Notes: generated from the sequence alone by a model not told the origin. 62,924 bases of DNA from Capnocytophaga sp. oral taxon 863 str. F0517 (GCF_000466425.1 NZ_KE992086.1:21006-83929), one strand, 5' to 3'. Shown: positions 25,405 through 35,322, numbered from the stretch's first letter. Numbers and translations are program-made.

Positions 25405-26997
25405 ATGAATCAAATAGGACTTCTCATACAACGCACCTTCAATGGGCTGACTATCGAATACAGCAGCAGCCCTGAGTATCAAGCACTTTCCCCATCGCTT
25501 TTCCTTACCGATGAGCGTACGATGGCCATGCAGCTCTCACCGGATACCCCAGTGGTCTCCATAGCGCAAGACACCCGTTATAAGTGTTATTCCTTTATCA
25601 ATGCGACTTTGGACAGGGAAAGGCGCAGTGGCTTCTATGCTGTTCGTTTGTTCGTAGAGGCAGGCAAGGAGCTGGATCACGTCACACAACACCTGATGCG
25701 TATTACCAAAGCCTATGCAGTGGGGCTGGAGCATCAGCAGCCATCGCATGATTATGCGAATCTGCTCACCGAAGCACAAAAAGATATCAAGGACAGTCCC
25801 TACACCCTTACCGAGACGAATATACAAAAGGGGAACTACTACCTGGCTGGGGCAGAGGGTGCCAACTTGGATGCGGTCTTTTCAAATAAGGAAGCCGCTT
25901 TTGTCGAGAAACTCTACGTATTTAGGAAAGCGATAGCCCCTGACCATATACAAGAGTTTCAGCTCAAGCCCTTGAATCATATCTCAACTAAGGAGGTGTA
26001 TTTTCATGATCCGGTAGGGCATATCAAAGGCTCTGTATATATCAACGGGAAAAAGGTTAACCGCTATAACCTCAAGGGATCCAATGGAACAACCCTGACC
26101 ATGTTGGCCTCCGATAAGCTCTCCTATGAGGAAACCTCTGGAGGAAAACAAAAGGAGTTTGTAGGGAAAGAACTTGTCACCCGAGAGGTCACTATAAAAG
26201 GGCCTTTGGATTATATCAAGGCACTCTATATCAATGGCCAAGAGGTAGCCCTTAGCAGCCACCTTACGATGCTCACCTCCGATGTATTCTCCTATCAGCA
26301 TATCTATGATAAGCAGCTACATCACTTTGGAGGAAATATCCTTGTTATCAAGACGTTAAAGGTAGATAATCAAGAAGGACAGCTGGAAGCCCTATGGGCT
26401 GAGAATACTCCTATTCCCTTGAAAAACAAGGTGCAGCTGGTATATGCCTTGGAAGGGGAGGCTTTCTATTACAAAGTAAAGGGAGGGCAAAGGCAAAAGC
26501 TACCCGACGGACAAGCGACCCTGCTCTCTCCCCACAAGCCCGTACAGAAAGGCGCTACAACTTCAGGCGTATCCTCTAAGGAGCGTCCTATGGATTGGCT
26601 CTTACTTATCTTGGTAGCTCTTGCAGGGCTTCTCTTGGGTGGCATAGCAGGCTGGTACTTTACCAATAAAAGTGAGGAGCTTGCACAAAAGAACCAAGAG
26701 ATAGCTGAACTTGACAAGCAGTTAGTAGCTAAAGATCAGGAAATCAAAGCACTACAAGACCTCCAAGCTCAAAAGCAAGAGACAGAAGCCAAAGCAGTGG
26801 CTGATAAAGAAGCAGCCGAGAAGGCTAAGAAGGAAGCTGAAAAAGCCAAGGAAGCAGCTGAGAAGACTAAGAAGGAAGCAGCCGAAAAAGCTAAGAAGGA
26901 AGCTGAAAAGGCCAAGGCTAAAGAAGCAGCCGAAAAAGCCAAAGCTAAGGAGAAAGCTAAACCAGCACAAAAACAGGGAGAAACTAAAAATAAGTAG
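25405..26997 (+). CDS. Single-pass membrane protein with duplicated N-terminal module and AEKAK coiled coil
   Basis: A 530-aa protein of unknown family. Residues 1-185 form a globular part. Two tandem modules follow (about 190-260 and 261-325), with matching YINGKKV/YINGQEV and TMLASDKLSY/TMLTSDVFSY motifs, which shows an internal duplication. A membrane helix lies near 395-415. The C-terminal 110 residues are a highly charged Ala/Glu/Lys coiled coil of AEKAKKEA repeats, like the shaft of TolA. With the soluble part cytoplasmic, the coil could cross the periplasm. DNA repeats encode the coil (about 26800-26980). Confidence 0.58.
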   Translation: MNQIGLLIQRTFNGLTIEYSSSPEYQALSPSLFLTDERTMAMQLSPDTPVVSIAQDTRYKCYSFINATLDRERRSGFYAVRLFVEAGKELDHVTQHLMRITKAYAVGLEHQQPSHDYANLLTEAQKDIKDSPYTLTETNIQKGNYYLAGAEGANLDAVFSNKEAAFVEKLYVFRKAIAPDHIQEFQLKPLNHISTKEVYFHDPVGHIKGSVYINGKKVNRYNLKGSNGTTLTMLASDKLSYEETSGGKQKEFVGKELVTREVTIKGPLDYIKALYINGQEVALSSHLTMLTSDVFSYQHIYDKQLHHFGGNILVIKTLKVDNQEGQLEALWAENTPIPLKNKVQLVYALEGEAFYYKVKGGQRQKLPDGQATLLSPHKPVQKGATTSGVSSKERPMDWLLLILVALAGLLLGGIAGWYFTNKSEELAQKNQEIAELDKQLVAKDQEIKALQDLQAQKQETEAKAVADKEAAEKAKKEAEKAKEAAEKTKKEAAEKAKKEAEKAKAKEAAEKAKAKEKAKPAQKQGETKNK

Positions 26998-26999
26998 TT

Positions 27000-27689
27000 A
27001 TGAAAGGTAGATATTATGTCCTAATAGGGTTGCTTGTGATAGGCGGTATTGTGTTCTTTACCATTGCCTCCTCCAAAGAGGTAGTCGTCCCACAGGTGGG
27101 AAATACTTATGTATCAAGTAATTATGAAGCTATAGAAGCACAATTCGAAGCTAAGATAAAAAGCTTGGAATCCCATAATGTAACCCCAGAGCTGTATAAT
27201 AAGTACCGCTTGGAGATTCTCAACTATACGGATTTGGACAAAACCATACGAGAAAACCTCCAGAATGAACTCAAGGAGCGCTATATAGAGAAGTCTCGTG
27301 AGCGTGCTCAGGGGCTACTCTCCAAGGATCCGGAACAGAGTTCCGCTATCTTGGAGCACCTTAGAACCATTGGAGTAGAAGACAGGGCACAGGTAAAACA
27401 GCTCAAAGAAATCAGTACCAAACTCAAGTGGTATTATCATTATATTCAAAAACTTCCCAATGAGATAGAGGACTTCTGTGCTCAGGAAAATATTCAGATA
27501 GAGGAACAGGATTTCCAAGCACAGCGGCAAAAACTCTCCATAAGCTATAACGAATTTAAGAAAAACCAAAAACTCCTAACGCTAAAAGAAGCGATGGAGA
27601 ATAAGCTACAACAGCGCAAAGATCACTGGAGTGAAGAGAAAATGGAGATCAGAAGTATCTATGATAAGCGATACTATTATAACGACTAA
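27000..27689 (+). CDS. Membrane-anchored coiled-coil protein
   Basis: A 229-aa protein starting 2 bases after the previous gene. An N-terminal membrane helix (residues 6-22) acts as an uncleaved anchor, and the rest is almost all helical and charged, consistent with a periplasmic coiled coil. No family recognised. The neighbouring genes encode another coil-bearing anchor and two exported proteins, so the group may form an envelope-spanning structure. Confidence 0.52.
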   Translation: MKGRYYVLIGLLVIGGIVFFTIASSKEVVVPQVGNTYVSSNYEAIEAQFEAKIKSLESHNVTPELYNKYRLEILNYTDLDKTIRENLQNELKERYIEKSRERAQGLLSKDPEQSSAILEHLRTIGVEDRAQVKQLKEISTKLKWYYHYIQKLPNEIEDFCAQENIQIEEQDFQAQRQKLSISYNEFKKNQKLLTLKEAMENKLQQRKDHWSEEKMEIRSIYDKRYYYND

Positions 27690-27701
27690 TGATTGAAAAA
27701 G

Positions 27702-28373
27702 ATGTATAAAAGACTATTATTTCTATTATGCCTATGGGGGGGAACCCTTTGGGCACAGCGTGAGGATAGGCTTCTTTCGGCCGTTAAGGAGTTTAAAAAC
27801 AATAACTACCAACAAGTACTGACCCTCTTGGAGGGAGAGGACTTGAAAAAGAATTTGGATGCCTACTTCTTAGTAATCCAATCCCAATATGCCTTGGTCA
27901 CTCAGGATTATCATAAGAATATTGTCAAGTTCGACTTCAATCGCCTGATACAGCTTCGCCAAAGCATAGATGACTATCTCTATCGCTCGACCAATGCTAA
28001 AGGGATAGCCCGAGTACGGGAGATTAAGGAAGCCTTGGCGAAATATCCTACCCTTGAGTTAGACTTTATCATCGCTCGTTCTGAAAAAGCCCAACAGCAA
28101 CAGTTGGACTCTCTCCGATATAGCTTAGATCGTCGCCGCTATACCAAGCTCTTGGACTTGGTAGAGGAGTACGAACAAGATAAGGTCTTGGCACCTTTCC
28201 ATTTGGAGTACTATAGACTTATGGCATTGGCCAAGCAGTACAACAAGCGCACCACTCCCCCCGAGCAGAAAGCAGCACTTAAGGAGCAGCTCAAGGCCTA
28301 CAAGGAAGCCCATCAGAAGAAGAACATTCTCTATGATCAAGCCATAGAAGAGGCTTTGCGAAAGGTTCGATAA
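27702..28373 (+). CDS. Exported helical-repeat (TPR-like) protein
   Basis: A protein of 223 aa. The frame opens at TTG 27693, but ATG 27702 gives a normal signal peptide (MYKRLLFLLCLWGGTLWAQ). The mature part has alternating helices (AVKEFKNNNYQQVLTLLEGE, then a related LDAYFLVIQSQYALVTQ) resembling TPR helical pairs. Periplasmic. Part of the 11-gene operon. Confidence 0.52.
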   Translation: MYKRLLFLLCLWGGTLWAQREDRLLSAVKEFKNNNYQQVLTLLEGEDLKKNLDAYFLVIQSQYALVTQDYHKNIVKFDFNRLIQLRQSIDDYLYRSTNAKGIARVREIKEALAKYPTLELDFIIARSEKAQQQQLDSLRYSLDRRRYTKLLDLVEEYEQDKVLAPFHLEYYRLMALAKQYNKRTTPPEQKAALKEQLKAYKEAHQKKNILYDQAIEEALRKVR

Positions 28374-28383
28374 AAATTTGATT

Positions 28384-28923
28384 ATGAAACAGATAAGGTA
28401 TTTTCTTTTTCTTTTGATCTTAGCTCAGCAGGCAATGGCTCAGCCTAAGACCTCACGGGCTGAGGAGCGAGCAGCCTATTGGGGACAGTTCTTAGCCTTT
28501 GGCTACGAGGGGGGAACGATAACCCCCTATGGTATCCGAGCCGAATCGGGGAGAAGTGATCGCTTCATAGGTGCCTTTTTGAGCTTTAGAACCTCCATGC
28601 GTTTTGCTTCCCAATTGGAGAAATATACCAAGGAGAATTTTCCAGCCAACAAAAGCGAGTTTGTGGGCGGTATCTCCCTGCGATTGGATCACCAGCTCTA
28701 CCTTAATGTAGGGGCAGGAATAGGGGAGCATTATTACCCCTTCTATAACGAATATAATCGCAGTCAGAGCCTGGAGAAAAAGACTTATCTGCCGGGCTAC
28801 TTAGGAGCTACCTTCCGACTGACAAGGCGGCTGAACCTCATAGGAGGGATGTCCTATATTGCCTTTACCGAAAAGCTATATGCCCCCGAATATACCTTCG
28901 GATTTACTATAAACGTTAAATAG
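28384..28923 (+). CDS. Outer-membrane beta-barrel-like protein
   Basis: A 179-aa protein. ATG 28384 gives a signal peptide ending in AMAQ. The mature part has amphipathic strands (FIGAFLSFRTSMRF, FVGGISLRLDHQLYLNVGAGIG, LNLIGGMSYIAF) and ends in a strand (TFGFTINVK), as seen in small 8-stranded barrels. It is the last gene of the operon, so the operon runs from cytoplasmic NTPases to the outer membrane. Confidence 0.5.
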   Translation: MKQIRYFLFLLILAQQAMAQPKTSRAEERAAYWGQFLAFGYEGGTITPYGIRAESGRSDRFIGAFLSFRTSMRFASQLEKYTKENFPANKSEFVGGISLRLDHQLYLNVGAGIGEHYYPFYNEYNRSQSLEKKTYLPGYLGATFRLTRRLNLIGGMSYIAFTEKLYAPEYTFGFTINVK

Positions 28924-29100
28924 TGACTGGTGACCAGTGAACAGCGAACAGTGAATAGTGAACAGCGATTAATAATTGAGTGTCTTGTAGGGGCTAATGG
29001 CAATTAGCCCATTAACCATTGATAATTGACAATTAACCATTAATAATTAACCATTGATCATTGACCATTGACCATTATTATTGACTATTGATTCCTAAGT
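28924..29100. repeat. Low-complexity intergenic repeat
   Basis: No gene. Two runs of degenerate short repeats: first GTGACTGGTGACCAGTGAAC and similar heptamers, then many variants of ATTGACCATT and AATTAACCATT. Related runs occur at 52441, 54372 and 55140. Confidence 0.6.
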
Positions 29101-29104
29101 ATTT

Positions 29105-31498
29105 ATGAAAAAATATCTATTATGTATCCTGCTGTGTCTCTCTTGCAGTAAGGAGTCGTATAATTTCGCAGAGGTGTTCCCTTCGGTGTTCAAGGATTTG
29201 GGCGTATTGGAGCTTAAGGGGGCGTCGGTGACACTCTCCATCACCATTGCACAGGACTACAATCGTATGGTTACCCGCAGGGGGTTCTATTACGCCACTA
29301 CCCAAGAAGCCTTAGCCGACCCTACCACCCGTAGGGTTTTCAAAGATCCTTCTTTTGGGACAGGGCACTTCACCGCTCATATAGAACACCTTTTGGCCGA
29401 GACAACCTATTACTATCAGGCCTTTGCCACCAATGCCCAAGGAACAGCTTTGTCCGAAATTAAGAGCTTCACCACCCTGCAAGGGACACCCGCTCAAGTG
29501 GTTACAGAGTCCCCTCGTATCGAAGAGCATAAAATCATGCTCAAGGGTAAAATAGCCGATACAGGCGGCTATCCCATCACCGAATATGGCTTCTACTACT
29601 CCACCACTCAGAGAGAACCCTCCGATGCCGACCTTACCCTACATAGGGAATCCCCCTCCTACCGAAGAGCAGAATTTGCCATTCCCTTGGAGGACTTTCA
29701 GGCAGGAGCACGCTACTATGTAAGAGCCTTTGTAGTTACCCGTATGGGCAAATCGTTGGGAGAGGTCATTACCTTTGACACCAACCAAGCTCCCCCTATC
29801 TTGGAGGTGAGCCTCGAAGCCCATGAGCAGGTGACCAATACCTCCGCACGGCTGAAGATGAGAACGACCCAGGGAAGGGATATGACAGGTTATATAGAAG
29901 GATTCCTCTATAGTGAGTTTGTACAAATCCCAGTATTAGAAAAAGAAGGCGTTCTCCAAAAAGGAGCCACCAAATCCGCTGAACACCAGTACTATGCGGA
30001 TCTTATGGACTTACGCCCAGCCAAGAGATACTATGTACGGGCTTATCTGCAGAACCAAGCTGGGATCGTCTATAGTGAGCCCTTGACCCTACATACACTG
30101 CCCACGAAGGTTCCTCAGGAAGTGCGTTTGGATCATTATGACCGCCTCACCTCCCATTCGGTGGTATTCTATGGCTCGGTAAGCTCAGCCGAAGGAGGGG
30201 TAATCACCCACCGAGGCCTTGTCTATAGTACCTCAAGCGAATCTCTAACCATAGAAAGAGGCCAAAAGCTTGGTGTTTTACCTGAAACGGGAGATTTCTC
30301 GGCCCATCTTACCTCACTTGAACCAAACACACAGTATTTTGCAAAGGCCTATGCAGCCAATGAATATGGTATCGCCTATAGTGAGCCGATGACCTTTGTA
30401 ACCGAGCCTATAGGAGAACCCTCACAGCTACGTATCACCTTCAATCAGGCTACAACCAACAGTATAGAACTCCGCGCCACAGTAAGCCAAGAAGGGGGCG
30501 GTACAATCCAAAGCCGAGGCTTTGTCTATAGTGCCTCCCATAACCAACCTACCTTAGAGCACCAAAAGCAGGAAGCAGGCAGTGGCTCGGGTAGCTTCTC
30601 GGCGATACTCTCCGGCCTTCGTATGAATACCACTTACTATGTACGTGCCTATGCGACCAACCAAAGAGGTACTTTCTATAGTGAGACACACCCTATCACT
30701 ACCCAAAATATAAGCCTCCCGACCTTGTCCACCGTGACTCCGCGCGAGATTAGCTCCACCAAGGCCAAGCTCATAGGCGAGCTTACCTCCAATGGAGGAG
30801 GGCATATCCATCGTTATGGCTTTATCTATAGCCCACGTGATACATCGCCTACAATAGAGGGAGATGCCATCCATCTCTCCTTCTCAGGGGAAGTATCGGG
30901 GGTATTTCAAGGGGAACTTACCGGACTGGGTAGGAATACCACCTACTATGTACGAGCCTATGCAATCAACGAACGAGGGGTGAGCTACTCGCCTGTATAT
31001 TCCTTCAAGACAGCCTCTCTTAGTATAGGTGATAGCTACCAAGGCGGTGTAGTGGCCTACCTTTTCACCCCCTCCGACATAGGCTATGTAGAAGGACAAG
31101 CCCATGGCTATCTGATCCCCCCTATAGAACGATGGCCAGCGATGCCTTACACATGGGGCTGCGACCTATCTCCCCATACCACTGGTATCCTCTTGGGAAC
31201 AGGACGAGACAATACCATCATGATAGCAGAGGAATGCTCCAACACCTCGGCCAGTTATTATATCAAGCATTATTTCAGAGTCTCAGGGCATGAGGACTGG
31301 TTTATCCCAAGCCGTATGGAGTTTGCCAATATAGCCGATCAGCGAGCTCGCTTGGGCTTACCCACAGGAGAATACTGGACATCCAGTCAAAAGGACAAGG
31401 AACAAGCCTACTATATGTCCATTACTCCCACTACAAGCCGTATCGGGGTAGCTGGCAAAAGTGAGACTAAAAAAGTGATTCCTATAAGGGAGTTTTAA
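29105..31498 (+). CDS. Lipoprotein with FN3-like repeats and C-terminal DUF1566-like domain
   Basis: A 797-aa putative lipoprotein (short signal, Cys14 in CLSCSKES). The lipobox is not ideal and the downstream signal has only one acidic residue after Lys. Residues about 25-640 are built from seven or so tandem repeats of 80-100 aa with a shared closing motif, such as NTTYYVRAYATN followed by G-x-x-YS, characteristic of Bacteroidetes fibronectin-like modules. The C-terminal 150 residues (starting SIGDSYQGGVVAYLF and including WFIPSRMEF and YWTSSQ) resemble the DUF1566/Lcl C-terminal domain. Surface adhesion or sensing is plausible but unproven. It follows the 11-gene operon after a 181-base gap and is probably separate. 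Confidence 0.75.
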   Translation: MKKYLLCILLCLSCSKESYNFAEVFPSVFKDLGVLELKGASVTLSITIAQDYNRMVTRRGFYYATTQEALADPTTRRVFKDPSFGTGHFTAHIEHLLAETTYYYQAFATNAQGTALSEIKSFTTLQGTPAQVVTESPRIEEHKIMLKGKIADTGGYPITEYGFYYSTTQREPSDADLTLHRESPSYRRAEFAIPLEDFQAGARYYVRAFVVTRMGKSLGEVITFDTNQAPPILEVSLEAHEQVTNTSARLKMRTTQGRDMTGYIEGFLYSEFVQIPVLEKEGVLQKGATKSAEHQYYADLMDLRPAKRYYVRAYLQNQAGIVYSEPLTLHTLPTKVPQEVRLDHYDRLTSHSVVFYGSVSSAEGGVITHRGLVYSTSSESLTIERGQKLGVLPETGDFSAHLTSLEPNTQYFAKAYAANEYGIAYSEPMTFVTEPIGEPSQLRITFNQATTNSIELRATVSQEGGGTIQSRGFVYSASHNQPTLEHQKQEAGSGSGSFSAILSGLRMNTTYYVRAYATNQRGTFYSETHPITTQNISLPTLSTVTPREISSTKAKLIGELTSNGGGHIHRYGFIYSPRDTSPTIEGDAIHLSFSGEVSGVFQGELTGLGRNTTYYVRAYAINERGVSYSPVYSFKTASLSIGDSYQGGVVAYLFTPSDIGYVEGQAHGYLIPPIERWPAMPYTWGCDLSPHTTGILLGTGRDNTIMIAEECSNTSASYYIKHYFRVSGHEDWFIPSRMEFANIADQRARLGLPTGEYWTSSQKDKEQAYYMSITPTTSRIGVAGKSETKKVIPIREF

Positions 31499-31696
31499 GT
31501 AATGGGGAAATAGTAATATGCTATATGGTTTCTACCCTGTTAATAACTTTTTTCAAGAAAATTTTTCTTTTTAAAGTATTCTATGAGAATAATTAAAAGT
31601 ATTGAAAATCAATTAGTTGTTATAGATTAGAAAATGAAAAGTGGTAAAAATCACTATGTTAGCAGGCAGGGGATATTGAAAATAAATGATTTACAT

Positions 31697-31727
31697 TTTG
31701 TTAGTTTGCAAAAAGTTTGTATCTTTG
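31697..31727 (+). promoter_or_regulatory. Promoter of the ribosomal str operon
   Basis: TTTG (31697-31700), 19 bases, TATCTTTG (31720-31727), 26 bases upstream of rpsL. The preceding gap (31499-31696) is AT-rich and shows no gene. Confidence 0.75.
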
Positions 31728-31753
31728 CCCTCGCTTAAAAAAATATTTTATAA

Positions 31754-32167
31754 ATGCCAACAATTTCACAATTAGTACGAAAAGGAAGAGCTAAAATAGC
31801 CAAGAAGAGTAAATCGGCTGCTTTGGATTCATGTCCTCAACGTCGTGGCGTATGTACGCGTGTGTACACCACTACCCCTAAGAAACCGAACTCTGCGATG
31901 CGTAAGGTAGCGCGTGTTCGCTTGACTAATGGTAATGAGGTCAATGCGTATATCCCAGGAGAAGGACACAACCTCCAAGAGCACTCGATAGTATTGGTAA
32001 GAGGCGGAAGAGTAAAAGATTTACCAGGGGTACGTTACCACATCGTACGTGGTGCACTGGATACTGCTGGGGTAAATGGAAGAACCCAAAGACGCTCTAA
32101 GTATGGAGCTAAACGCCCTAAACCAGGACAAGCAGCTGCTGCACCAGCAAAAGGAAAGAAAAAGTAA
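31754..32167 (+). CDS. rpsL: Ribosomal protein S12
   Basis: Small-subunit protein at the decoding centre. The sequence has the diagnostic [18 protein letters not shown] and [13 protein letters not shown] motifs, where streptomycin-resistance changes map in other species. Length 137 aa with a short Ala/Lys tail, slightly longer than in E. coli. It is first in the str operon, followed by rpsG after 28 bases. Confidence 0.98.
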   Translation: MPTISQLVRKGRAKIAKKSKSAALDSCPQRRGVCTRVYTTTPKKPNSAMRKVARVRLTNGNEVNAYIPGEGHNLQEHSIVLVRGGRVKDLPGVRYHIVRGALDTAGVNGRTQRRSKYGAKRPKPGQAAAAPAKGKKK

Positions 32168-32195
32168 ATTTTTAACAATCGTCTAAAACAACCAA

Positions 32196-32672
32196 ATGAG
32201 AAAGAGACAAGCTAAAAAAAGACCTCTTTTACCAGATGCAAAGTACAATGACCAATTGGTAACTCGCTTTGTAAATAACCTGATGTGGGATGGTAAAAAG
32301 TCAGTGGCTTTTAAGATTTTCTATGATGCGATCGATATCGTAGAACAAAAAAAGAATAATGATGAGAAGACAGCCTTGGAAGTGTGGAAAGATGCCCTCT
32401 CCAATGTGATGCCTCATGTGGAAGTACGTTCTCGCCGTGTGGGTGGGGCTACTTTCCAAATACCTATGCAAATCCGCCCAGACCGCAAAGTGTCTATGGC
32501 AATGAAGTGGCTTATCGGCTATGCGCGTAAGAGAAATGAAAAATCTATGGCGCAGAAGCTCGCAGGAGAGATCCTCTCTGCTGCTAAAGAAGAAGGGGCT
32601 GCTGTGAAGAAAAAAATGGATACACATAAGATGGCAGAGGCCAACAAGGCTTTCTCCCACTTTAGATTTTAA
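32196..32672 (+). CDS. rpsG: Ribosomal protein S7
   Basis: Small-subunit assembly protein that binds the 3' domain of 16S rRNA. 158 aa, opening [19 protein letters not shown], with the conserved [20 protein letters not shown] block near residues 72-93. Second gene of the str operon, 13 bases before fusA. Confidence 0.98.
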   Translation: MRKRQAKKRPLLPDAKYNDQLVTRFVNNLMWDGKKSVAFKIFYDAIDIVEQKKNNDEKTALEVWKDALSNVMPHVEVRSRRVGGATFQIPMQIRPDRKVSMAMKWLIGYARKRNEKSMAQKLAGEILSAAKEEGAAVKKKMDTHKMAEANKAFSHFRF

Positions 32673-32685
32673 TTCGTGAGGTAGT

Positions 32686-34806
32686 ATGAGTAGAGATTTA
32701 AAATATACAAGAAACATTGGTATTGCAGCACACATTGATGCTGGTAAGACTACTACCACCGAGCGTATCCTTTTCTATACAGGTAAAACTCACAAAATAG
32801 GGGAAGTGCATGATGGAGCCTCCACCATGGACTGGATGGAGCAAGAGGCTGAACGTGGAATCACTATCCAATCAGCTGCTACCACTTGTAAGTGGAACTT
32901 CCCAACTGAAAATGGAAAACCTACAGCGGATGCTCAGGAATACCATTTCAATATTATAGATACCCCAGGCCACGTGGACTTTACCGTGGAAGTGAACCGC
33001 TCTCTCCGTGTATTGGACGGATTGGTGTTCCTCTTCTCTGCCGTTGATGGGGTAGAACCACAGTCCGAAACCAACTGGCGCCTTGCCGACAACTACAAAG
33101 TACCTCGTATGGGCTTTGTGAATAAGATGGACCGTCAAGGTTCTGACTTCCTTAAGGTGTGCCAACAGGTGAAGGATATGCTCAAGTCCAATGCCGTGCC
33201 TATCGTACTTCCTATAGGGGAAGAAGCTGATTTCAAAGGTGTGGTGGATTTGATAAAAAACCGTGCTATCATTTGGCATGAAGAGACACAAGGAGCTACT
33301 TTCGACATCGTAGACATTCCTGAAGATATGAAAGCCGATGTAGCCAAATATCGTGCACAACTTATCGAAGAGGTGGCCGGATACGATGAAGGTCTCTTGG
33401 AGAAATTCATGGAAGATGAGAACTCTATCTCCGAAGAAGAAATCCACAAAGCACTTCGTGCAGCTGTAATGGACATGGCTATTATCCCTATGACCTGTGG
33501 ATCTTCTTTCAAAAACAAAGGAGTACAGTTCATGCTTGATGCAGTATGCCGCTACTTGCCTTCTCCATTGGACAAAGAAGCGATTGAAGGAACAAACCCT
33601 AACACCGGAGAGCCTGCACTTCGCAAGCCTGCGGTAGAGGCTCCTTTCGCAGCCTTGGCCTTCAAGATTGCAACAGACCCTTATGTAGGTCGCTTGGCGT
33701 TCTTCCGTGTATATTCAGGACACTTGGATGCAGGTTCTTACGTGCTTAACACTCGTTCTGAAAGCAAAGAACGTATTTCTCGTATCTACCAAATGCACGC
33801 TAACAAGCAAAACCCTATCGAATATATCGAAGCTGGAGACATTGGAGCTGCTGTAGGGTTCAAGGATATCAAAACAGGGGATACCCTTTGTGATGAGAAA
33901 TATCCTATCATATTAGAAAGTATGGTGTTCCCTGATCCAGTAATTGGTATCGCGGTAGAGCCTAAGACTAAGGCAGACGTGGATAAGCTCGGAATGGCCT
34001 TGGCTAAGCTTGCAGAAGAAGACCCTACCTTCCAGGTAAAAACAGACCAAGCCTCTGGACAGACTATTATCTCTGGTATGGGTGAGCTTCACTTGGATAT
34101 CATCGTTGACCGCTTAAAACGTGAGTTCAAGGTAGAGGTAAACCAAGGAGAACCTCAGGTAGAGTACAAAGAAGCTATCACCGGTAAGGCAGATCACCGA
34201 GAAGTATATAAGAAACAAACAGGTGGTCGTGGTAAGTTTGCCGATATCGTCTTCACTATGGAGCCTGCCGAAGAAGGAAAAACAGGATTGGAATTCATCA
34301 ACGAAATCAAAGGTGGTAACATTCCAAAAGAATACGTTCCTTCTATCGAAAAAGGATTCAAGGAAGCCATGAAGAACGGGCCATTGGCTGGCTTCGAAAT
34401 GGATGCGATGAAGATTACCCTTAAGGATGGTTCTTTCCACCCTGTGGACTCTGACTCCTTGTCATTCGAATTGGCAGCTAAGTTAGGTTACAAAGAGGCC
34501 GCTCGTGCAGCGAAGGCTGTACTTATGGAACCTATCATGAAGCTCGAGGTAATTACACCAGAAGAGAACATGGGGGACATCGTAGGAGACCTTAACCGTC
34601 GTCGTGGTCAGGTAAATGACATGGGCGATAGAAATGGAGCAAAGGTAATCAAAGCCAATGTACCACTTTCTGAAATGTTCGGTTATGTAACCACCCTAAG
34701 AACCCTTTCTTCAGGACGTGCTACTTCTACTATGGAGTTCTCACACTATGCAGAAACCCCTTCTAATATTTCAGAAGAGGTGATCAAAAAAGCAAGAGGT
34801 AATTAA
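32686..34806 (+). CDS. fusA: Elongation factor G
   Basis: GTPase that drives ribosomal translocation. The GTPase motifs are G1 AHIDAGKTT (residues about 15-23), the switch with [10 protein letters not shown]3 DTPGH and G4 NKMD. Domains II-V follow, with GMGELHLDI in domain III. 706 aa, normal length. Here rpsJ follows it directly; no tuf gene lies between fusA and rpsJ. Confidence 0.98.
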   Translation: MSRDLKYTRNIGIAAHIDAGKTTTTERILFYTGKTHKIGEVHDGASTMDWMEQEAERGITIQSAATTCKWNFPTENGKPTADAQEYHFNIIDTPGHVDFTVEVNRSLRVLDGLVFLFSAVDGVEPQSETNWRLADNYKVPRMGFVNKMDRQGSDFLKVCQQVKDMLKSNAVPIVLPIGEEADFKGVVDLIKNRAIIWHEETQGATFDIVDIPEDMKADVAKYRAQLIEEVAGYDEGLLEKFMEDENSISEEEIHKALRAAVMDMAIIPMTCGSSFKNKGVQFMLDAVCRYLPSPLDKEAIEGTNPNTGEPALRKPAVEAPFAALAFKIATDPYVGRLAFFRVYSGHLDAGSYVLNTRSESKERISRIYQMHANKQNPIEYIEAGDIGAAVGFKDIKTGDTLCDEKYPIILESMVFPDPVIGIAVEPKTKADVDKLGMALAKLAEEDPTFQVKTDQASGQTIISGMGELHLDIIVDRLKREFKVEVNQGEPQVEYKEAITGKADHREVYKKQTGGRGKFADIVFTMEPAEEGKTGLEFINEIKGGNIPKEYVPSIEKGFKEAMKNGPLAGFEMDAMKITLKDGSFHPVDSDSLSFELAAKLGYKEAARAAKAVLMEPIMKLEVITPEENMGDIVGDLNRRRGQVNDMGDRNGAKVIKANVPLSEMFGYVTTLRTLSSGRATSTMEFSHYAETPSNISEEVIKKARGN

Positions 34807-34818
34807 TTTGTAAAAGAA

Positions 34819-35124
34819 ATGAGTCAAAAAATTAGAATAAAGTTAAAGTCATACGACCACAACTTGGTAGATAAGTCTGCTGAAAAAATCGTAAAGACCG
34901 TAAAGGCAACTGGTGCAGGGGTAGTAGGACCTATTCCACTTCCTACCCACAAGAAGTTATTTACAGTACTTCGTTCTCCGCACGTGAACAAGAAAGCCAG
35001 AGAACAGTTTCAGCTTAGCTCCTACAAGCGCCTATTGGACATCTATAGCTCTTCACCAAAGACTATCGATGCACTTATGAAGCTTGAGCTACCCAGTGGA
35101 GTGGAAGTAGAGATCAAAGTGTGA
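34819..35124 (+). CDS. rpsJ: Ribosomal protein S10
   Basis: Small-subunit protein and, in many bacteria, the NusE component of antitermination complexes. 101 aa with [20 protein letters not shown]. It follows fusA by 12 bases but is separated from rplC by a 198-base structured gap, unlike the usual tight spacing. Confidence 0.98.
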   Translation: MSQKIRIKLKSYDHNLVDKSAEKIVKTVKATGAGVVGPIPLPTHKKLFTVLRSPHVNKKAREQFQLSSYKRLLDIYSSSPKTIDALMKLELPSGVEVEIKV

Positions 35125-35193
35125 TAAAAGCAAAGCGGAAGTTTTGCTTGACTTGTCCCAAAACAATAGCGTGAGGGAAAAACGGTAAAACTA

Positions 35194-35232
35194 TTGATAT
35201 TCAGGGTTTGAAATAGTAACCCTGAATATCAA
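35194..35232 (+). promoter_or_regulatory. Strong hairpin in the rpsJ-rplC gap, candidate ribosomal leader
   Basis: A perfect 15-bp inverted repeat (35194-35208 with 35218-35232) lies around a 9-base loop in the gap between rpsJ and rplC. No T-run follows it. A second short stem (35253-35258 with 35278-35283) encloses AGAAGTCC. The position suggests an autoregulatory leader or attenuator for the rplC-led unit. Confidence 0.5.
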
Positions 35233-35322
35233 ATTATAGAATCAGGAGACCCCAAGGGCAGAAGTCCATAGGAGTTCCCCTTGATTTTGTATCATATTAG
35301 TAAATTCATTAAATATTTAAAT

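Noticed and set aside
26752-26970. Minus-strand frame rich in Phe, Leu, Ser and Cys opposite the AEKAK coil
   Set aside because: It is the reverse of the Ala/Glu/Lys repeat DNA, not a membrane protein gene.
32872-33447. 191-aa minus-strand frame inside fusA
   Set aside because: It lies wholly antisense to a highly conserved gene whose codon pattern explains the open frame.
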